NCBI GenBank assembly: GCA_007123425.1
Contig: SKLC01000079.1
Location: forward strand, 1-52,857
Direction: 5' to 3'
Source of the DNA: Nitriliruptoraceae bacterium
GTDB lineage: Bacteria; Actinomycetota; Nitriliruptoria; Nitriliruptorales; Nitriliruptoraceae
Length of the DNA: 52,857 nucleotides
The position numbers were made by a program, and so were the translations under genes. Within the stretch, counting starts at the first letter, position 1, and every line of letters begins with the position of its first letter. The notes beneath the pieces were generated by a model. That model was not told the DNA's origin. It saw nothing but the letters and a program-made list of their open reading frames with translations, and did not search any database. Of the stretch, positions 1 to 8,188 are shown piece after piece.

Positions 1-40
1 CGGTCGCCTCTGGACGGCGTGCGGGGATCGTGGTCAGCCC

Positions 41-1390
41 TCACCCCGCGGTGTGGGACGAGGCGGCATGGGCAGCACTGCGCAGGGCGGCCTCCGCATC
101 GACCAGCAGCTGCCGGGTGCTCTCGCGCATGGTCGCGGCGCCCACCGTCACCGAGGCGTGCGCCCCGTCGGGCCGCCGGATCCCGGCCGCTGCCACCGCC
201 CCGCGGATGCGGACGGCCGCCTGCCCGGCGCCCTCGCTGCCGGTCCAGGGCAGCAGCACGACGAAGATGCGCTCGCTCCACCGAGCCAGCACGTCGGCCG
301 TGCGGCAGGTGGCCGCGAGCCGGGATGCCAGGGCAACGACCATCCGGTCGGCGGCGTCGCGCCCGTGGTCTGCGGCCAGCTGCTCGTAGTCGTCCACCTC
401 GAGCGCCAGCAGGGAGAGCTGGCCATCGAGGCGCGCGGTCTGCGCCGCGAAGCGCTCGAGGTCCTGCTCGGCGGCCCGCCGGTTGGGCAGCCCCGTGAGC
501 CGGTCGCTCAGCGCCCGGTTCTCGAGCTCGTCGACGTGGCCCCGCAGGCGGTCGCGTGCCTGCTTGGCCTGCACGGCGGCGGCGACCCGCGCCAGCACCT
601 CGTCGATGTCGAAGGGCTTGCGGATGTAGTCCTGCGCTCCCTGGCGCAGCCCCTCCACCACGGTCGCGTCGTCGAGCGCGCTGATCAGCAGCACCGGCAC
701 CTCGCTGCCCGCCTCGCTCTCACGCAGCCGTCGGAGCAGCTCCAGGCCGGACATGTCCGGCAGCATCACGTCGAGCAGCAGGACGTCCGGCGGACGGGCC
801 AGGGCGGCGTCGAGACCACGACCGGCGGCCTCGAAGCCCACGACCACGTAGCCCTCGAGCTCGAGGGTCTGGATCAACAGCCCGCGCACGGACGCGTCGT
901 CCTCGACGACCATGACCCGCCCGCCGCCGGACAGCGTGTCCTGCCCCGTCAGGGCGCCGGTGGCGGGCGCCGGCGGCGAGGGGCTGCCGCCTGCGTGGGA
1001 AGGCGGCGCTGCCTGGGCGGGGCCCGGATCGGCGGTGGCTCGAAGCGTCAGCGTCCGGGCGGCGGCGGCCAGCTCGCCGGGGGCGGCCTCGGCGTCGAGG
1101 CACCGCTGTGCACCGGCCTCGTACAACGCCTGCTGTCCGTCGGCGCCGTCCGCGAGGCCCAGCACGGGTGTGAGCGAGGTCGCAGCCAGGTGGCGAAGGC
1201 GGGAGACGAGCGTCGCCCCGTCGCCGCCCGGCAACCTGGCGGCCACGGCCACCACGTCGGGGCCCACCCGGTGCGCCTGCATCAGCGCGGTCGGGACATC
1301 GTGGGCCACCACGACGTTCCATCCCTCCGAGCCCAGGTCGGCGGCGTGACGGCGCGCCAGCTCCTCGGAGCAGGCCAACAGCAGCTGCAT
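41..1390 (-). CDS. Two-receiver response regulator with degenerate GGDEF domain
   Basis: 449 residues. Residues 1-115 form a receiver-like fold whose phospho-acceptor position is Ala (AVAARLPGGDG, near residue 50), so REC1 is probably not phosphorylated. A Pro/Ala/Gly linker (about 121-155) leads to a complete second receiver (158-275) with acidic VVEDD, Asp207 in LLLDVMLPDMSG and Lys258 in YIRKPF. A short helix joins it to a diguanylate-cyclase fold (about 290-445) that keeps DRLTGLPNRRA. The GGDEF active-site loop reads SERIF (372-376), so cyclase activity should be lost. The inhibitory I-site RxxD is intact as R363-T-A-D366, exactly five residues before the loop. The domain order resembles PleD/PopA. 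Likely role: cytoplasmic regulator that receives a phosphate signal and may bind rather than make c-di-GMP. No cognate kinase gene is visible in the window. Confidence 0.85.
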   Translation of the reverse strand: MQLLLACSEELARRHAADLGSEGWNVVVAHDVPTALMQAHRVGPDVVAVAARLPGGDGATLVSRLRHLAATSLTPVLGLADGADGQQALYEAGAQRCLDAEAAPGELAAAARTLTLRATADPGPAQAAPPSHAGGSPSPPAPATGALTGQDTLSGGGRVMVVEDDASVRGLLIQTLELEGYVVVGFEAAGRGLDAALARPPDVLLLDVMLPDMSGLELLRRLRESEAGSEVPVLLISALDDATVVEGLRQGAQDYIRKPFDIDEVLARVAAAVQAKQARDRLRGHVDELENRALSDRLTGLPNRRAAEQDLERFAAQTARLDGQLSLLALEVDDYEQLAADHGRDAADRMVVALASRLAATCRTADVLARWSERIFVVLLPWTGSEGAGQAAVRIRGAVAAAGIRRPDGAHASVTVGAATMRESTRQLLVDAEAALRSAAHAASSHTAG

Positions 1391-1480
1391 CCCATCCCTT
1401 CCGGCAGCCCCGTCGCCGCGATCCTACTGCCTGAGGTGGCGCTCCGTGATGGACCGGACGCGAGACGTCACCAACCGACC

Positions 1481-2701
1481 TCAGGGGCGCGGGAGCAGGT
1501 CGCGCAGCCGCACCGTCGGGTCCGCCAGGTGCGCGGGATCCACCTCGACGCCTGCGGCGATCAGCCGCCCGGCCAGCGCGATGTCACGCGGACGGCCCAT
1601 CCCCACCGCGGCGACGAGGCGGGCGCCGTCGAGGTGGAACCAGGAGACCGCCCGCTCCTCCACGCTGCCACGGCGGACCTCGCGGCCTCCGGTGACCGGG
1701 GTGCCGACCGACTGGATGGTGAGGTCGTACTGGTCGGTCCAGAACCAGTGGGGCTCGTCGTAGTCCTCCCCGGCGCCGAGCATGTTGCGGGCGGCGGTGG
1801 CGGCCTGCAGGCCGGCATGCTGCCAGTGCTCGACCCGCACGCGCCGCCCCAGGCGCGGATGGTGGTGGCTGGCGACGTCCCCGGCCGCATAGACGCCCGG
1901 CGCATGGGTACGGCAGCGTTCGTCGACGACGATGCCGTCGTCCACCTCGATCGTCGTGCCCCGGGCGAGCTCGACCGCGGGCTCGATGCCCAGGCCCACG
2001 ACCGCGAGGTCGGCGGGGAGGCGCCGGCCGCCGCGGGTGCGCACCGCCGACAGGCGCTCCTGCCCCTCGAAGGCCGCCACCGCGTCGCCGAGGAGCAGCT
2101 CGACGCCGTGCTCGCGGTGCAGCTCGGCGACGACCCGGCCGATGTCGTCGCCCAGGGCGGCCAGCGGGGTGGGCTGCGGCTCGACGGCCGTGACCTCCAG
2201 GCCCATCTGCCGCAGCGTGGACGCCACCTCGGAGCCGACGAGGCCCAGGCCCACCACGACCGCGCGCCGCCCCGTGAGGGCGGCTGCCCGGATCGCGTCG
2301 GCGTCGGCGACGGTGCGCAGGTCGTGGACTCCCTCGAGCCCGATGCCCGGGATGGGCGGCCGGCGATTGCGCCCGCCCGTGGCCAGCAGCAGCTGCTGGT
2401 AGCCCAGCTCGCTCCCGTCATCGAGGTGCACCCGGCGCTGGGCGGTGTCGAGCCGAGTGGCGCGCACGCCCAGGCGCATCTCGACCTCGTGCTCGTCGTA
2501 GTGCGCGAGGTCGTGGTACCGGATGGCCTCGAGGTCCCGGGTCCCCCGCAGGTACTCCTTGGACAGCGGCGGTCGCTGGTAGGGCGGCTGGGGCTCGTCG
2601 CCCACCAGCACCAGGGGGCCCCGGTAGCCCTCGCGGCGCAGCGTGGTCACGGCGCTGTCACCGGCGGTGTTCGCCCCGATCACGACGATGGGCTCGGCCA
2701 C
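1481..2701 (-). CDS. FAD-dependent NAD(P)H:ferredoxin reductase-like oxidoreductase
   Basis: 406 residues from a GTG start at 2701, chosen because GGGAG lies 7 nt upstream and the first Rossmann motif begins directly after it (VVIGANTAG, residues about 5-13). An FAD-binding fold, a second Rossmann motif for NAD(P)H (VVVGLGLVGSEVA, about 145-157) and the flavin-contacting GVYAAGDVA (about 265-273) follow in the order of the BphA4/rhodocoxin-reductase family. The C-terminal ~90 residues look like the reductase-C domain of that family. The family passes electrons from NADH to small ferredoxins feeding oxygenases or P450s. No ferredoxin or oxygenase gene is adjacent, so the partner is unknown. 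Divergent from the DUF554 gene with a 70-nt gap. Confidence 0.85.
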   Translation of the reverse strand: MAEPIVVIGANTAGDSAVTTLRREGYRGPLVLVGDEPQPPYQRPPLSKEYLRGTRDLEAIRYHDLAHYDEHEVEMRLGVRATRLDTAQRRVHLDDGSELGYQQLLLATGGRNRRPPIPGIGLEGVHDLRTVADADAIRAAALTGRRAVVVGLGLVGSEVASTLRQMGLEVTAVEPQPTPLAALGDDIGRVVAELHREHGVELLLGDAVAAFEGQERLSAVRTRGGRRLPADLAVVGLGIEPAVELARGTTIEVDDGIVVDERCRTHAPGVYAAGDVASHHHPRLGRRVRVEHWQHAGLQAATAARNMLGAGEDYDEPHWFWTDQYDLTIQSVGTPVTGGREVRRGSVEERAVSWFHLDGARLVAAVGMGRPRDIALAGRLIAAGVEVDPAHLADPTVRLRDLLPRP

Positions 2702-2771
2702 GACACGGCTCCCTTGCCAGGCTGCACCCAGCGGATGCTGGGCGGGATCCGCAGGAGGATAGGTTGCCGCG

Positions 2772-3557
2772 ATGACCGGAACCCTCATCAACGCGGGCGC
2801 CATCCTCGCGGGCGCCGGGGCGGGAACCCTGCTCGGCGGGCGCGTCCCACAGCGGGTCCGCACCACCGTCACGGACGCCCTCGGGATCTTCGTGCTCGTG
2901 CTCGGCGCCGGCGACGCGATGGGCACCTTCGGCGACGAGCTCGCCGCGGTCCTCGGGTCGGCGGCGGTGCTGGTGATCCTCGGCGCGCTGCTGCTGGGCG
3001 GGGTGATCGGCGAGGCGGTCGACCTCGAGCAGCGACTGACCACGCTGGGGGCCTGGCTCCGCGACCGGGTGGCGGGAGGCAGCGAGCCGATGGCCGCCGA
3101 GCCCAGCGGCCCCGACCGCGACGTCCTCGAGGACGAGCACGCCGTGCACGACCCGCGGCACCGGTTCGTCGAGGGGTTCGTGGTCACGAGCCTCGTCGTG
3201 TGCGTGGGGCCGCTGGCGATCCTCGGCGCGCTGCAGGACGGGCTGACCGACGGCTTCCAGCTGCTCGCGGTCAAGGCGATGCTCGACGGCTTCGTGGCGC
3301 TGGCCTTCGCCTCGGTGCTGGGTGTGGGCGTGGCCTTCGCCGTGCTGCCCCTGCTCGCGCTCCAGGGCTCGATCACGCTCGCGGCGGGAGCGATCCAAGG
3401 GCTGGTGACCCCACCGATGCTCGAGGCGCTCGGCGCGACCGGGGGCTTCCTGGTGATGGGGATCGGCCTGCGGCTGCTCGAGATCCGCCCGGTCCGCGTT
3501 GCGAACCTGCTGCCCAGCCTCGTGCTCGCACCGCTGGCCGTCGCGCTGTGGCCCTGA
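2772..3557 (+). CDS. DUF554 (YdfK/YqgA-like) membrane protein
   Basis: 261 residues with seven or so hydrophobic segments. The start MTGTLINAGAILAGAGAGTLLG and the Gly-rich small-residue helices are characteristic of the DUF554 family, whose members are putative inner-membrane transporters of unknown substrate. A hydrophilic acidic loop (about 105-130, rich in D, E and H) interrupts the membrane region. The ATG is the only sensible start; AGGAGGAT lies about 11 nt upstream, a slightly long spacing. Stands alone on the + strand between two minus-strand genes. Function cannot be inferred from context. Confidence 0.8.
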   Translation: MTGTLINAGAILAGAGAGTLLGGRVPQRVRTTVTDALGIFVLVLGAGDAMGTFGDELAAVLGSAAVLVILGALLLGGVIGEAVDLEQRLTTLGAWLRDRVAGGSEPMAAEPSGPDRDVLEDEHAVHDPRHRFVEGFVVTSLVVCVGPLAILGALQDGLTDGFQLLAVKAMLDGFVALAFASVLGVGVAFAVLPLLALQGSITLAAGAIQGLVTPPMLEALGATGGFLVMGIGLRLLEIRPVRVANLLPSLVLAPLAVALWP

Positions 3558-3600
3558 GGTCACCGGGGGCGGCGCACCGGTGGCCCCAGGGCCGGGTGCG

Positions 3601-4779
3601 TCAGCTCCAGGGTGCGCCGCGGTGGGGGTCCTTGAGCATGCGGCGGGCGACGACCATGCGGTGGACCTCGTCGGGCCCGTCGTAGAGACGGGCGAAGCGC
3701 GCGTCCCGGTACATCCGCTCCAACGGCAGGTCGGCCGTCACCCCGGCGGCGCCGTGCACCTGGATCGCACGGTCGATGACGTTGTGCAGCATCCGGGCGC
3801 CGTAGAACTTGATCAGCGAGATCTCGATGCGGGCCTCGTCGCCGGCATCGAGCGCGCGGGCGGCGTCGAGGGTCATCAGCCGCGAGGCCTGGATCTCGGC
3901 GGCGGACTCGGCGATGTAGCGCTGGATCTCGCCCTTCTCCCCGAGCACCGAGCCGTGCGCGTAGCGCTGGGTGGCGTACTCGCACATCAGCTCGAAGGCG
4001 CGCTGGGCCTGACCGAGCCAGCGCATGCAGTGGTAGATGCGCCCCGGCCCGAGACGGACCTGCGCGATGCGGAAGCCGCCCCCGCGCTCGCCGAGCAGGT
4101 TCTCCTTCGGCACGCGCACGCTGTCGAGGTGGATCTCGGCGTGGGTCGAGTTCTCGTTGCCCATCGTGGGGATCACCCGCTCGACGGTGAAGCCGTCCGC
4201 GTCGGTGGGCACCAGGATCGCCGAGAACTGCTGGTGGGGCGGGGCCTCGGGGTCGGTCTTCGCGAACACGGTGACGAACGCGGCCCGGTGCGCCCAGGTG
4301 GTGAACCACTTGTGGCCGTCGATCACCCACTCGTCGCCGTCGAGCACGGCCTTGGTTCGCATCAGCGTGGGGTCGGAGCCGGCGACCTCGGGCTCGGTGA
4401 GGCCCACCGCGGGGAAGATCTCGCCGGCGACCAGCGGCTCGAGCCACTGCTGCTTCTGCTCGGCCGTGCCGTAGCGGTACAGCATCAGCGAGTCCTGCAG
4501 GGTGTGGGTGCCCAGCGCGACCATCGCCACCTCGGAGCGGCCGATGACCTCGTTGACGAACACGTAGTCGAGGAAGGCCATCCCTCCCCCGCCGATCTCC
4601 TCGGGGTGGCCCAGGGCCCACAGCCCCCGCCGCTTCGCCGAGGCCATCAGCTCGCCCAGGACCTGCTCGCTCCCGGGCTGCAGCGCCTCCTGCTCGACGG
4701 GCAGCACCTCCTCGTCGATGAAGCGCCGCACGCTCTGGCGCAGGGAACGGATCTCCTCGGACATCTCGGCGATGCTCAC
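3601..4779 (-). CDS. Acyl-CoA dehydrogenase family protein
   Basis: 392 residues from the GTG at 4779, with AAGGG 7 nt upstream; an open frame continues upstream but is low-complexity and lacks family similarity. N-terminal helical domain (about 10-125), middle beta domain with the FAD-contacting VGLTEPEVAGSDPT (about 135-148) and WFTTWAH, and C-terminal helical domain with RLGPGRIYHCMRW and the late AIQVHGAAGVTADLPLERMYRDAR typical of the family. Expected role: FAD-dependent alpha,beta-dehydrogenation of an acyl-CoA with electrons passed to ETF; chain-length class cannot be read. A paralogue sharing the RLGPGRI(Y/H)HCMR block lies at 44700-45974. No enoyl-CoA hydratase, thiolase or ETF gene is nearby, so it looks like a stand-alone gene. 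Confidence 0.88.
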   Translation of the reverse strand: MSIAEMSEEIRSLRQSVRRFIDEEVLPVEQEALQPGSEQVLGELMASAKRRGLWALGHPEEIGGGGMAFLDYVFVNEVIGRSEVAMVALGTHTLQDSLMLYRYGTAEQKQQWLEPLVAGEIFPAVGLTEPEVAGSDPTLMRTKAVLDGDEWVIDGHKWFTTWAHRAAFVTVFAKTDPEAPPHQQFSAILVPTDADGFTVERVIPTMGNENSTHAEIHLDSVRVPKENLLGERGGGFRIAQVRLGPGRIYHCMRWLGQAQRAFELMCEYATQRYAHGSVLGEKGEIQRYIAESAAEIQASRLMTLDAARALDAGDEARIEISLIKFYGARMLHNVIDRAIQVHGAAGVTADLPLERMYRDARFARLYDGPDEVHRMVVARRMLKDPHRGAPWS

Positions 4780-5111
4780 GGCGTCACCCTTTCGTGCACG
4801 TCGGCTCTCACGGCGGGTGTGGACTGGACCCACCGAATGCCGAGGTGACTCGACGCGAGGTGCCGGGGAAAGGGACCAACGGCCCCACCCACCCGGGCGT
4901 TGCGGCAGCAGTCTCCCCGCCCGGCCCGGGCCGCGACGCCGATCCTCGGGCGCCGTCACCGGCTGCGATGGCCCATCGCCCGCCTCGGGTAGGGTCCCGC
5001 CATCCGGGGCACAGGGGCGAACGCGCACTGACAGAAGGGGCGCCGCGTCGCCGGGGCACCGTTCGTTCACCCTGCCCGGGAGCGAGGACCGCCACCCTTC
5101 GAAGGACCGAC
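4780..5111. other. Intergenic, divergent promoter region
   Basis: 332 bases between the acyl-CoA dehydrogenase (leftward) and the lipoprotein gene (rightward), which must hold both promoters. Open frames here are proline/arginine-rich shadows. No recognisable operator, RNA or convincing -35/-10 pair was seen. Confidence 0.5.
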
Positions 5112-5714
5112 ATGCGCGTGCGCACCCGCACCACCATCGCCCTGACCGCGGCGATCGCCCTGGCCGTCACCGGCTGCGAGGATCAGGAGCCCGACGAGGC
5201 GGCCGAGCCGGCGACCGATCAGGAGACCGACGAGGCCGACGGCAGCGAGGACCCGGACGACGACGCCACGGATGATTGGGCTGCAGAGGACGAGGCGGAG
5301 CCCGAGGCCGCCGCGACCGTCGGCTCGGTCACGCTGGCCGAGCAGACGGTGGAGCTCGACGAGGCCTTCTGGTGCGAGGACCACGAGTCCCAGGCCGGGC
5401 GCACCGACATGCGGATCGTGGGCATCGCCAACGGCGCGATCAAGCTCGACGCGGGCAGCTACGAGGCCGACGGGGTCACCCGCGACGCCGTGGCGATCTG
5501 GGAGGGCGAGCAGCTCGACCGTGGTCTCGGCGGCACCTCGTTGGTCGCGGTCGAGGACGGTGACGAGGGCTACCCCTGGATCGAGGTGGACGGCACCCAC
5601 GTCAGCATCGACGGCAGCTTCGTGGGCGACGACGATCCCGAGGACGCGGATCCCGTCAGCTTCAGCGCCGACCTCGAGGTGGAGGAGGAGCCGCGCGGCA
5701 GCGCCTTCTGCTGA
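5112..5714 (+). CDS. Acidic secreted lipoprotein, unknown function
   Basis: 200 residues starting at the ATG preceded by GAAGGA. Residues 1-20 form a lipoprotein signal peptide (MRVRTRTT, hydrophobic core, lipobox VTGC with the lipidated Cys near 21). A ~50-residue tether made almost wholly of D, E, A, T and P follows, then a compact C-terminal domain (about 75-200) beginning SVTLAEQTVELDEAFWCED and ending EEPRGSAFC. The two Cys in the mature domain (in FWCED and at the C-terminus) could form a disulphide. The strongly acidic tether fits an extracytoplasmic protein in a salt-adapted actinobacterium. The family was not recognised. Convergent with the RDD-protein gene. Confidence 0.75.
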   Translation: MRVRTRTTIALTAAIALAVTGCEDQEPDEAAEPATDQETDEADGSEDPDDDATDDWAAEDEAEPEAAATVGSVTLAEQTVELDEAFWCEDHESQAGRTDMRIVGIANGAIKLDAGSYEADGVTRDAVAIWEGEQLDRGLGGTSLVAVEDGDEGYPWIEVDGTHVSIDGSFVGDDDPEDADPVSFSADLEVEEEPRGSAFC

Positions 5715-5762
5715 CCCGGGACCGACCGGGACACCCCACGAGCGGCGGGGCGGACGCCATGG

Positions 5763-6236
5763 TCAACGACCGTCGCCGGTGGACGCCACCTCCGCCTTCC
5801 GCGCTACGACGGTGCGCGCCAGCTTGTCGTGCAGGGCCTGGCGCTCGCCGTCCACGGCCGCCCACAGGTAGCCGAGATTGAACGGCAGCGCGGAGAGCAG
5901 CTCCGCGCCGAGCCGGCCGAGCGCACGTCCGGGGCCGATGGGAGCCAGCGTGTCGGCGTCGAGCACCACCCCGCCGACCAGCAGCTTCCCCGCCGTCTGC
6001 CGTCCGTGGGCATGCAGGAAGGTGAAGTAGCAGCCGACCACGACGATGGCGATGACCGGGAACCAGGCGGCGAGCGGCGTCGGGTCGTAGCCGAGCACGA
6101 GCATGAGCAGCCACGGGGGACCGACCAGGAGACCGACCACCAGCCACGTGATGACCACATCGACGACATGGGCCGCCAGCCGGGCGGGGAAGCCCACGGC
6201 TCGGGGCCCGGCGGCGTCGTGGGGACTGGGCACCAT
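5763..6236 (-). CDS. RDD family membrane protein
   Basis: 157 residues. The opening GFPARLAAHVVDVVI has the Arg and Asp that name the RDD family, followed by two clear transmembrane segments (about 23-48 and 58-75), GRQTAGKLLVGGVVLDADT and a third hydrophobic segment (about 112-127). The tail HDKLARTVV has the conserved third Asp (positions about 136-145). RDD proteins are small polytopic membrane proteins, some linked to Na+/H+ exchange, most without assigned function. Leftward gene lying convergent with the lipoprotein gene; 228 nt separate its start from the UbiB kinase gene. Confidence 0.8.
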   Translation of the reverse strand: MVPSPHDAAGPRAVGFPARLAAHVVDVVITWLVVGLLVGPPWLLMLVLGYDPTPLAAWFPVIAIVVVGCYFTFLHAHGRQTAGKLLVGGVVLDADTLAPIGPGRALGRLGAELLSALPFNLGYLWAAVDGERQALHDKLARTVVARKAEVASTGDGR

Positions 6237-6464
6237 GCGGATCCTTCGCTGCGACTCGTCTCACTCTGGGGCTGTCGTGGCCGCCCCCTTCCCTGCCGAC
6301 GCGAGACTGCGAACCGTGGTTGCCTGCCGGCCAGTCGGGTGGCGTCGGGCGGACGTCCTGCGCGCGGAACGGACACCACGTCCCCGCCGTGCTCCGTCCG
6401 GTCGCGGTGGCACCCGGAACGGTCACAGCCGGGCGGCTACCTTCCGGCGCGTCGGGAGGTCCGC

Positions 6465-8126
6465 GTGCCACCATCGATACGTCCGGAACTACTGCGGCGC
6501 TACGCACAGATCGCCCGCGTGCTGGCACGTCATGGCGGGCAGGACCTCGTGCGCTCCTCGGGGCTCTCCGACCTGCTCGACGAGCCGGTCGACGACGCGG
6601 AGGGCTCCGGCGACGAGCGGCAGGCGGGCCGGGACCTGGCGCAGGACCTCGAGGAGCTCGGTCCGACCTTCATCAAGCTCGGCCAGCTGCTGGCCACCCG
6701 GGGCGACCTGCTCCCGGACGCGCACATCGAGGCGCTCTCGCGGCTCCAGGACGACGTCGCCCCGGTGCCCTTCGGTGAGGTCCGCGAGATCGTCGAGCAG
6801 GAGCTCGGCGTCCGGCTGTTCGCGGCGTTCGACTCCTTCGAGGAGGAGCCGCTGGCCTCGGCGTCGCTCGGCCAGGTCCACCGCGCGGTCACCCGTGAGG
6901 GGCGCCAGGTCGCCGTCAAGGTGCAGCGGCCGGGGATCCGCGAGATCGTCGCCACGGACCTCGAGGCGCTCCACGGGCTCGCGCAGCTGCTCGACGACCA
7001 CACCGAGATGGGTGAGCGCTACCGCTTCGACGAGGCCATCGAGGAGTTCGAGCGCTCGCTGCTCCGCGAGCTCGACTATCGCCGGGAGGGCGCCAGCCTC
7101 GGCGAGCTGCGCGCGAACCTCGCCGGGTTCGACCGGCTGACCGTGCCGGAGCACCTCGAGGACCTGACCACCTCCCGTGTGCTGACCATGGAGCACGTGG
7201 TCGGCACGAAGCTCACCGACCTGTCCGGCGTGGCCCGCATCGACCTCGACGGGCACGAGCTGCTCGATCAGCTCTTCCGCGCCTACCTGCAGCAGATGCT
7301 GGCCGACGGCTTCGTCCACGCCGACCCCCACCCCGGCAACGTCCTGCTCACCGGCGACCACCGCCTGGCGCTCATCGACGTCGGGATGGTGATCCGCCTC
7401 GACGCCGCCACCCGCGAGCGGATGCTGCGACTGCTGGTCACCGTCGCCGACGGCCAGACCCAGGAGGCCGCCGACGTGGCGCTCGCGTTGGGCCGCCCGA
7501 CCTCCTACTTCGACGAGGAGGCCTTCCGCCGTGACGTGGCCGACCTGGTGTCGACCTACCACGACCTGCCCCGAGGCGAGTCCCACGCCGGGAAGATCAT
7601 CACCGAGATGACGCGGATCTCGGGACAGGACGGCGTGCGGCCGCCCTCGGAGCTGACGCTGCTGGGACGCACCCTGCTCGCCCTCGACCAGGTGGCGGCC
7701 GAGCTCGCACCGGACTACGACGCGGACGCCGCGGTGCGCCAGCATGCCGCGACGGTGCTGCAGCAGACGATGGTGGACCAGCTCACGCCGTCGTCGATGC
7801 TCCGCGGGCTGCTCGACACCAAGGAGTTCGTCGAGCAGCTGCCCCGTCGCGCGAACGCCATCCTGGGCGACCTGGCCGACGGCTCGCTGCGGGTGCGGGT
7901 GGACGCCGTCGACGCGGAGCGGCTGATCAGCGCCATCCAGCGCCTGGCCAATCGGCTGGTCGCGGGGCTGGTGCTCGCGGCGCTCATCATCGGTGCTGCG
8001 ATGCTGGCCGGGGTGGAGACCGAGCTGACGCTGTTCGGCTACCCGGCGCTGGCGCTGGTCTTCTTCCTGACCGCGGCGCTGATGGGGCTGTGGCTGGTCA
8101 TCGGCATCCTGCGCGGCGACGAGTGA
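6465..8126 (+). CDS. ABC1/ADCK/UbiB (AarF) atypical kinase
   Basis: 553 residues from the GTG at 6465, with GGGAGG 5 nt upstream. The family's KxGQ signature is present (FIKLGQLLATRGDLLP, about residues 68-83), followed by the Ala-rich loop ASASLGQVHRA, VKVQRPG with the ATP-contacting Lys, the catalytic-loop HADPHPGN and LIDVGM in place of DFG. Two C-terminal hydrophobic helices (about 495-515 and 525-548) anchor it in the membrane. The family supports isoprenoid-quinone (ubiquinone) biosynthesis and lipid-phase metabolism and has unorthodox ATPase rather than protein-kinase activity; in actinobacteria the quinone would be menaquinone, an inference. Stands alone, convergent with the BCCT gene. 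Confidence 0.9.
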   Translation: MPPSIRPELLRRYAQIARVLARHGGQDLVRSSGLSDLLDEPVDDAEGSGDERQAGRDLAQDLEELGPTFIKLGQLLATRGDLLPDAHIEALSRLQDDVAPVPFGEVREIVEQELGVRLFAAFDSFEEEPLASASLGQVHRAVTREGRQVAVKVQRPGIREIVATDLEALHGLAQLLDDHTEMGERYRFDEAIEEFERSLLRELDYRREGASLGELRANLAGFDRLTVPEHLEDLTTSRVLTMEHVVGTKLTDLSGVARIDLDGHELLDQLFRAYLQQMLADGFVHADPHPGNVLLTGDHRLALIDVGMVIRLDAATRERMLRLLVTVADGQTQEAADVALALGRPTSYFDEEAFRRDVADLVSTYHDLPRGESHAGKIITEMTRISGQDGVRPPSELTLLGRTLLALDQVAAELAPDYDADAAVRQHAATVLQQTMVDQLTPSSMLRGLLDTKEFVEQLPRRANAILGDLADGSLRVRVDAVDAERLISAIQRLANRLVAGLVLAALIIGAAMLAGVETELTLFGYPALALVFFLTAALMGLWLVIGILRGDE

Positions 8127-8130
8127 TCCG

Positions 8131-8144
8131 GCCCCTCGCGGGGG
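8131..8144. terminator. Possible hairpin between convergent genes
   Basis: A short inverted repeat CCCC-TCGC-GGGG just after the kinase stop codon, between convergent genes. No U-tract, as is common in actinobacteria; weak support. Confidence 0.22.
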
Positions 8145-8188
8145 TGCGCTGAGACGGCCGTGGGCCCATGGTGATCCCAGGGCAGCGG

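Noticed and set aside
1..40. Left-edge 40 bases
   Set aside because: Downstream of the regulator stop codon; no gene or signal recognised in so short a piece.
53..3685. A 1,210-codon open frame on the + strand
   Set aside because: Antisense to the regulator and flavoprotein genes, which have solid motifs; the translation has no recognisable domain.
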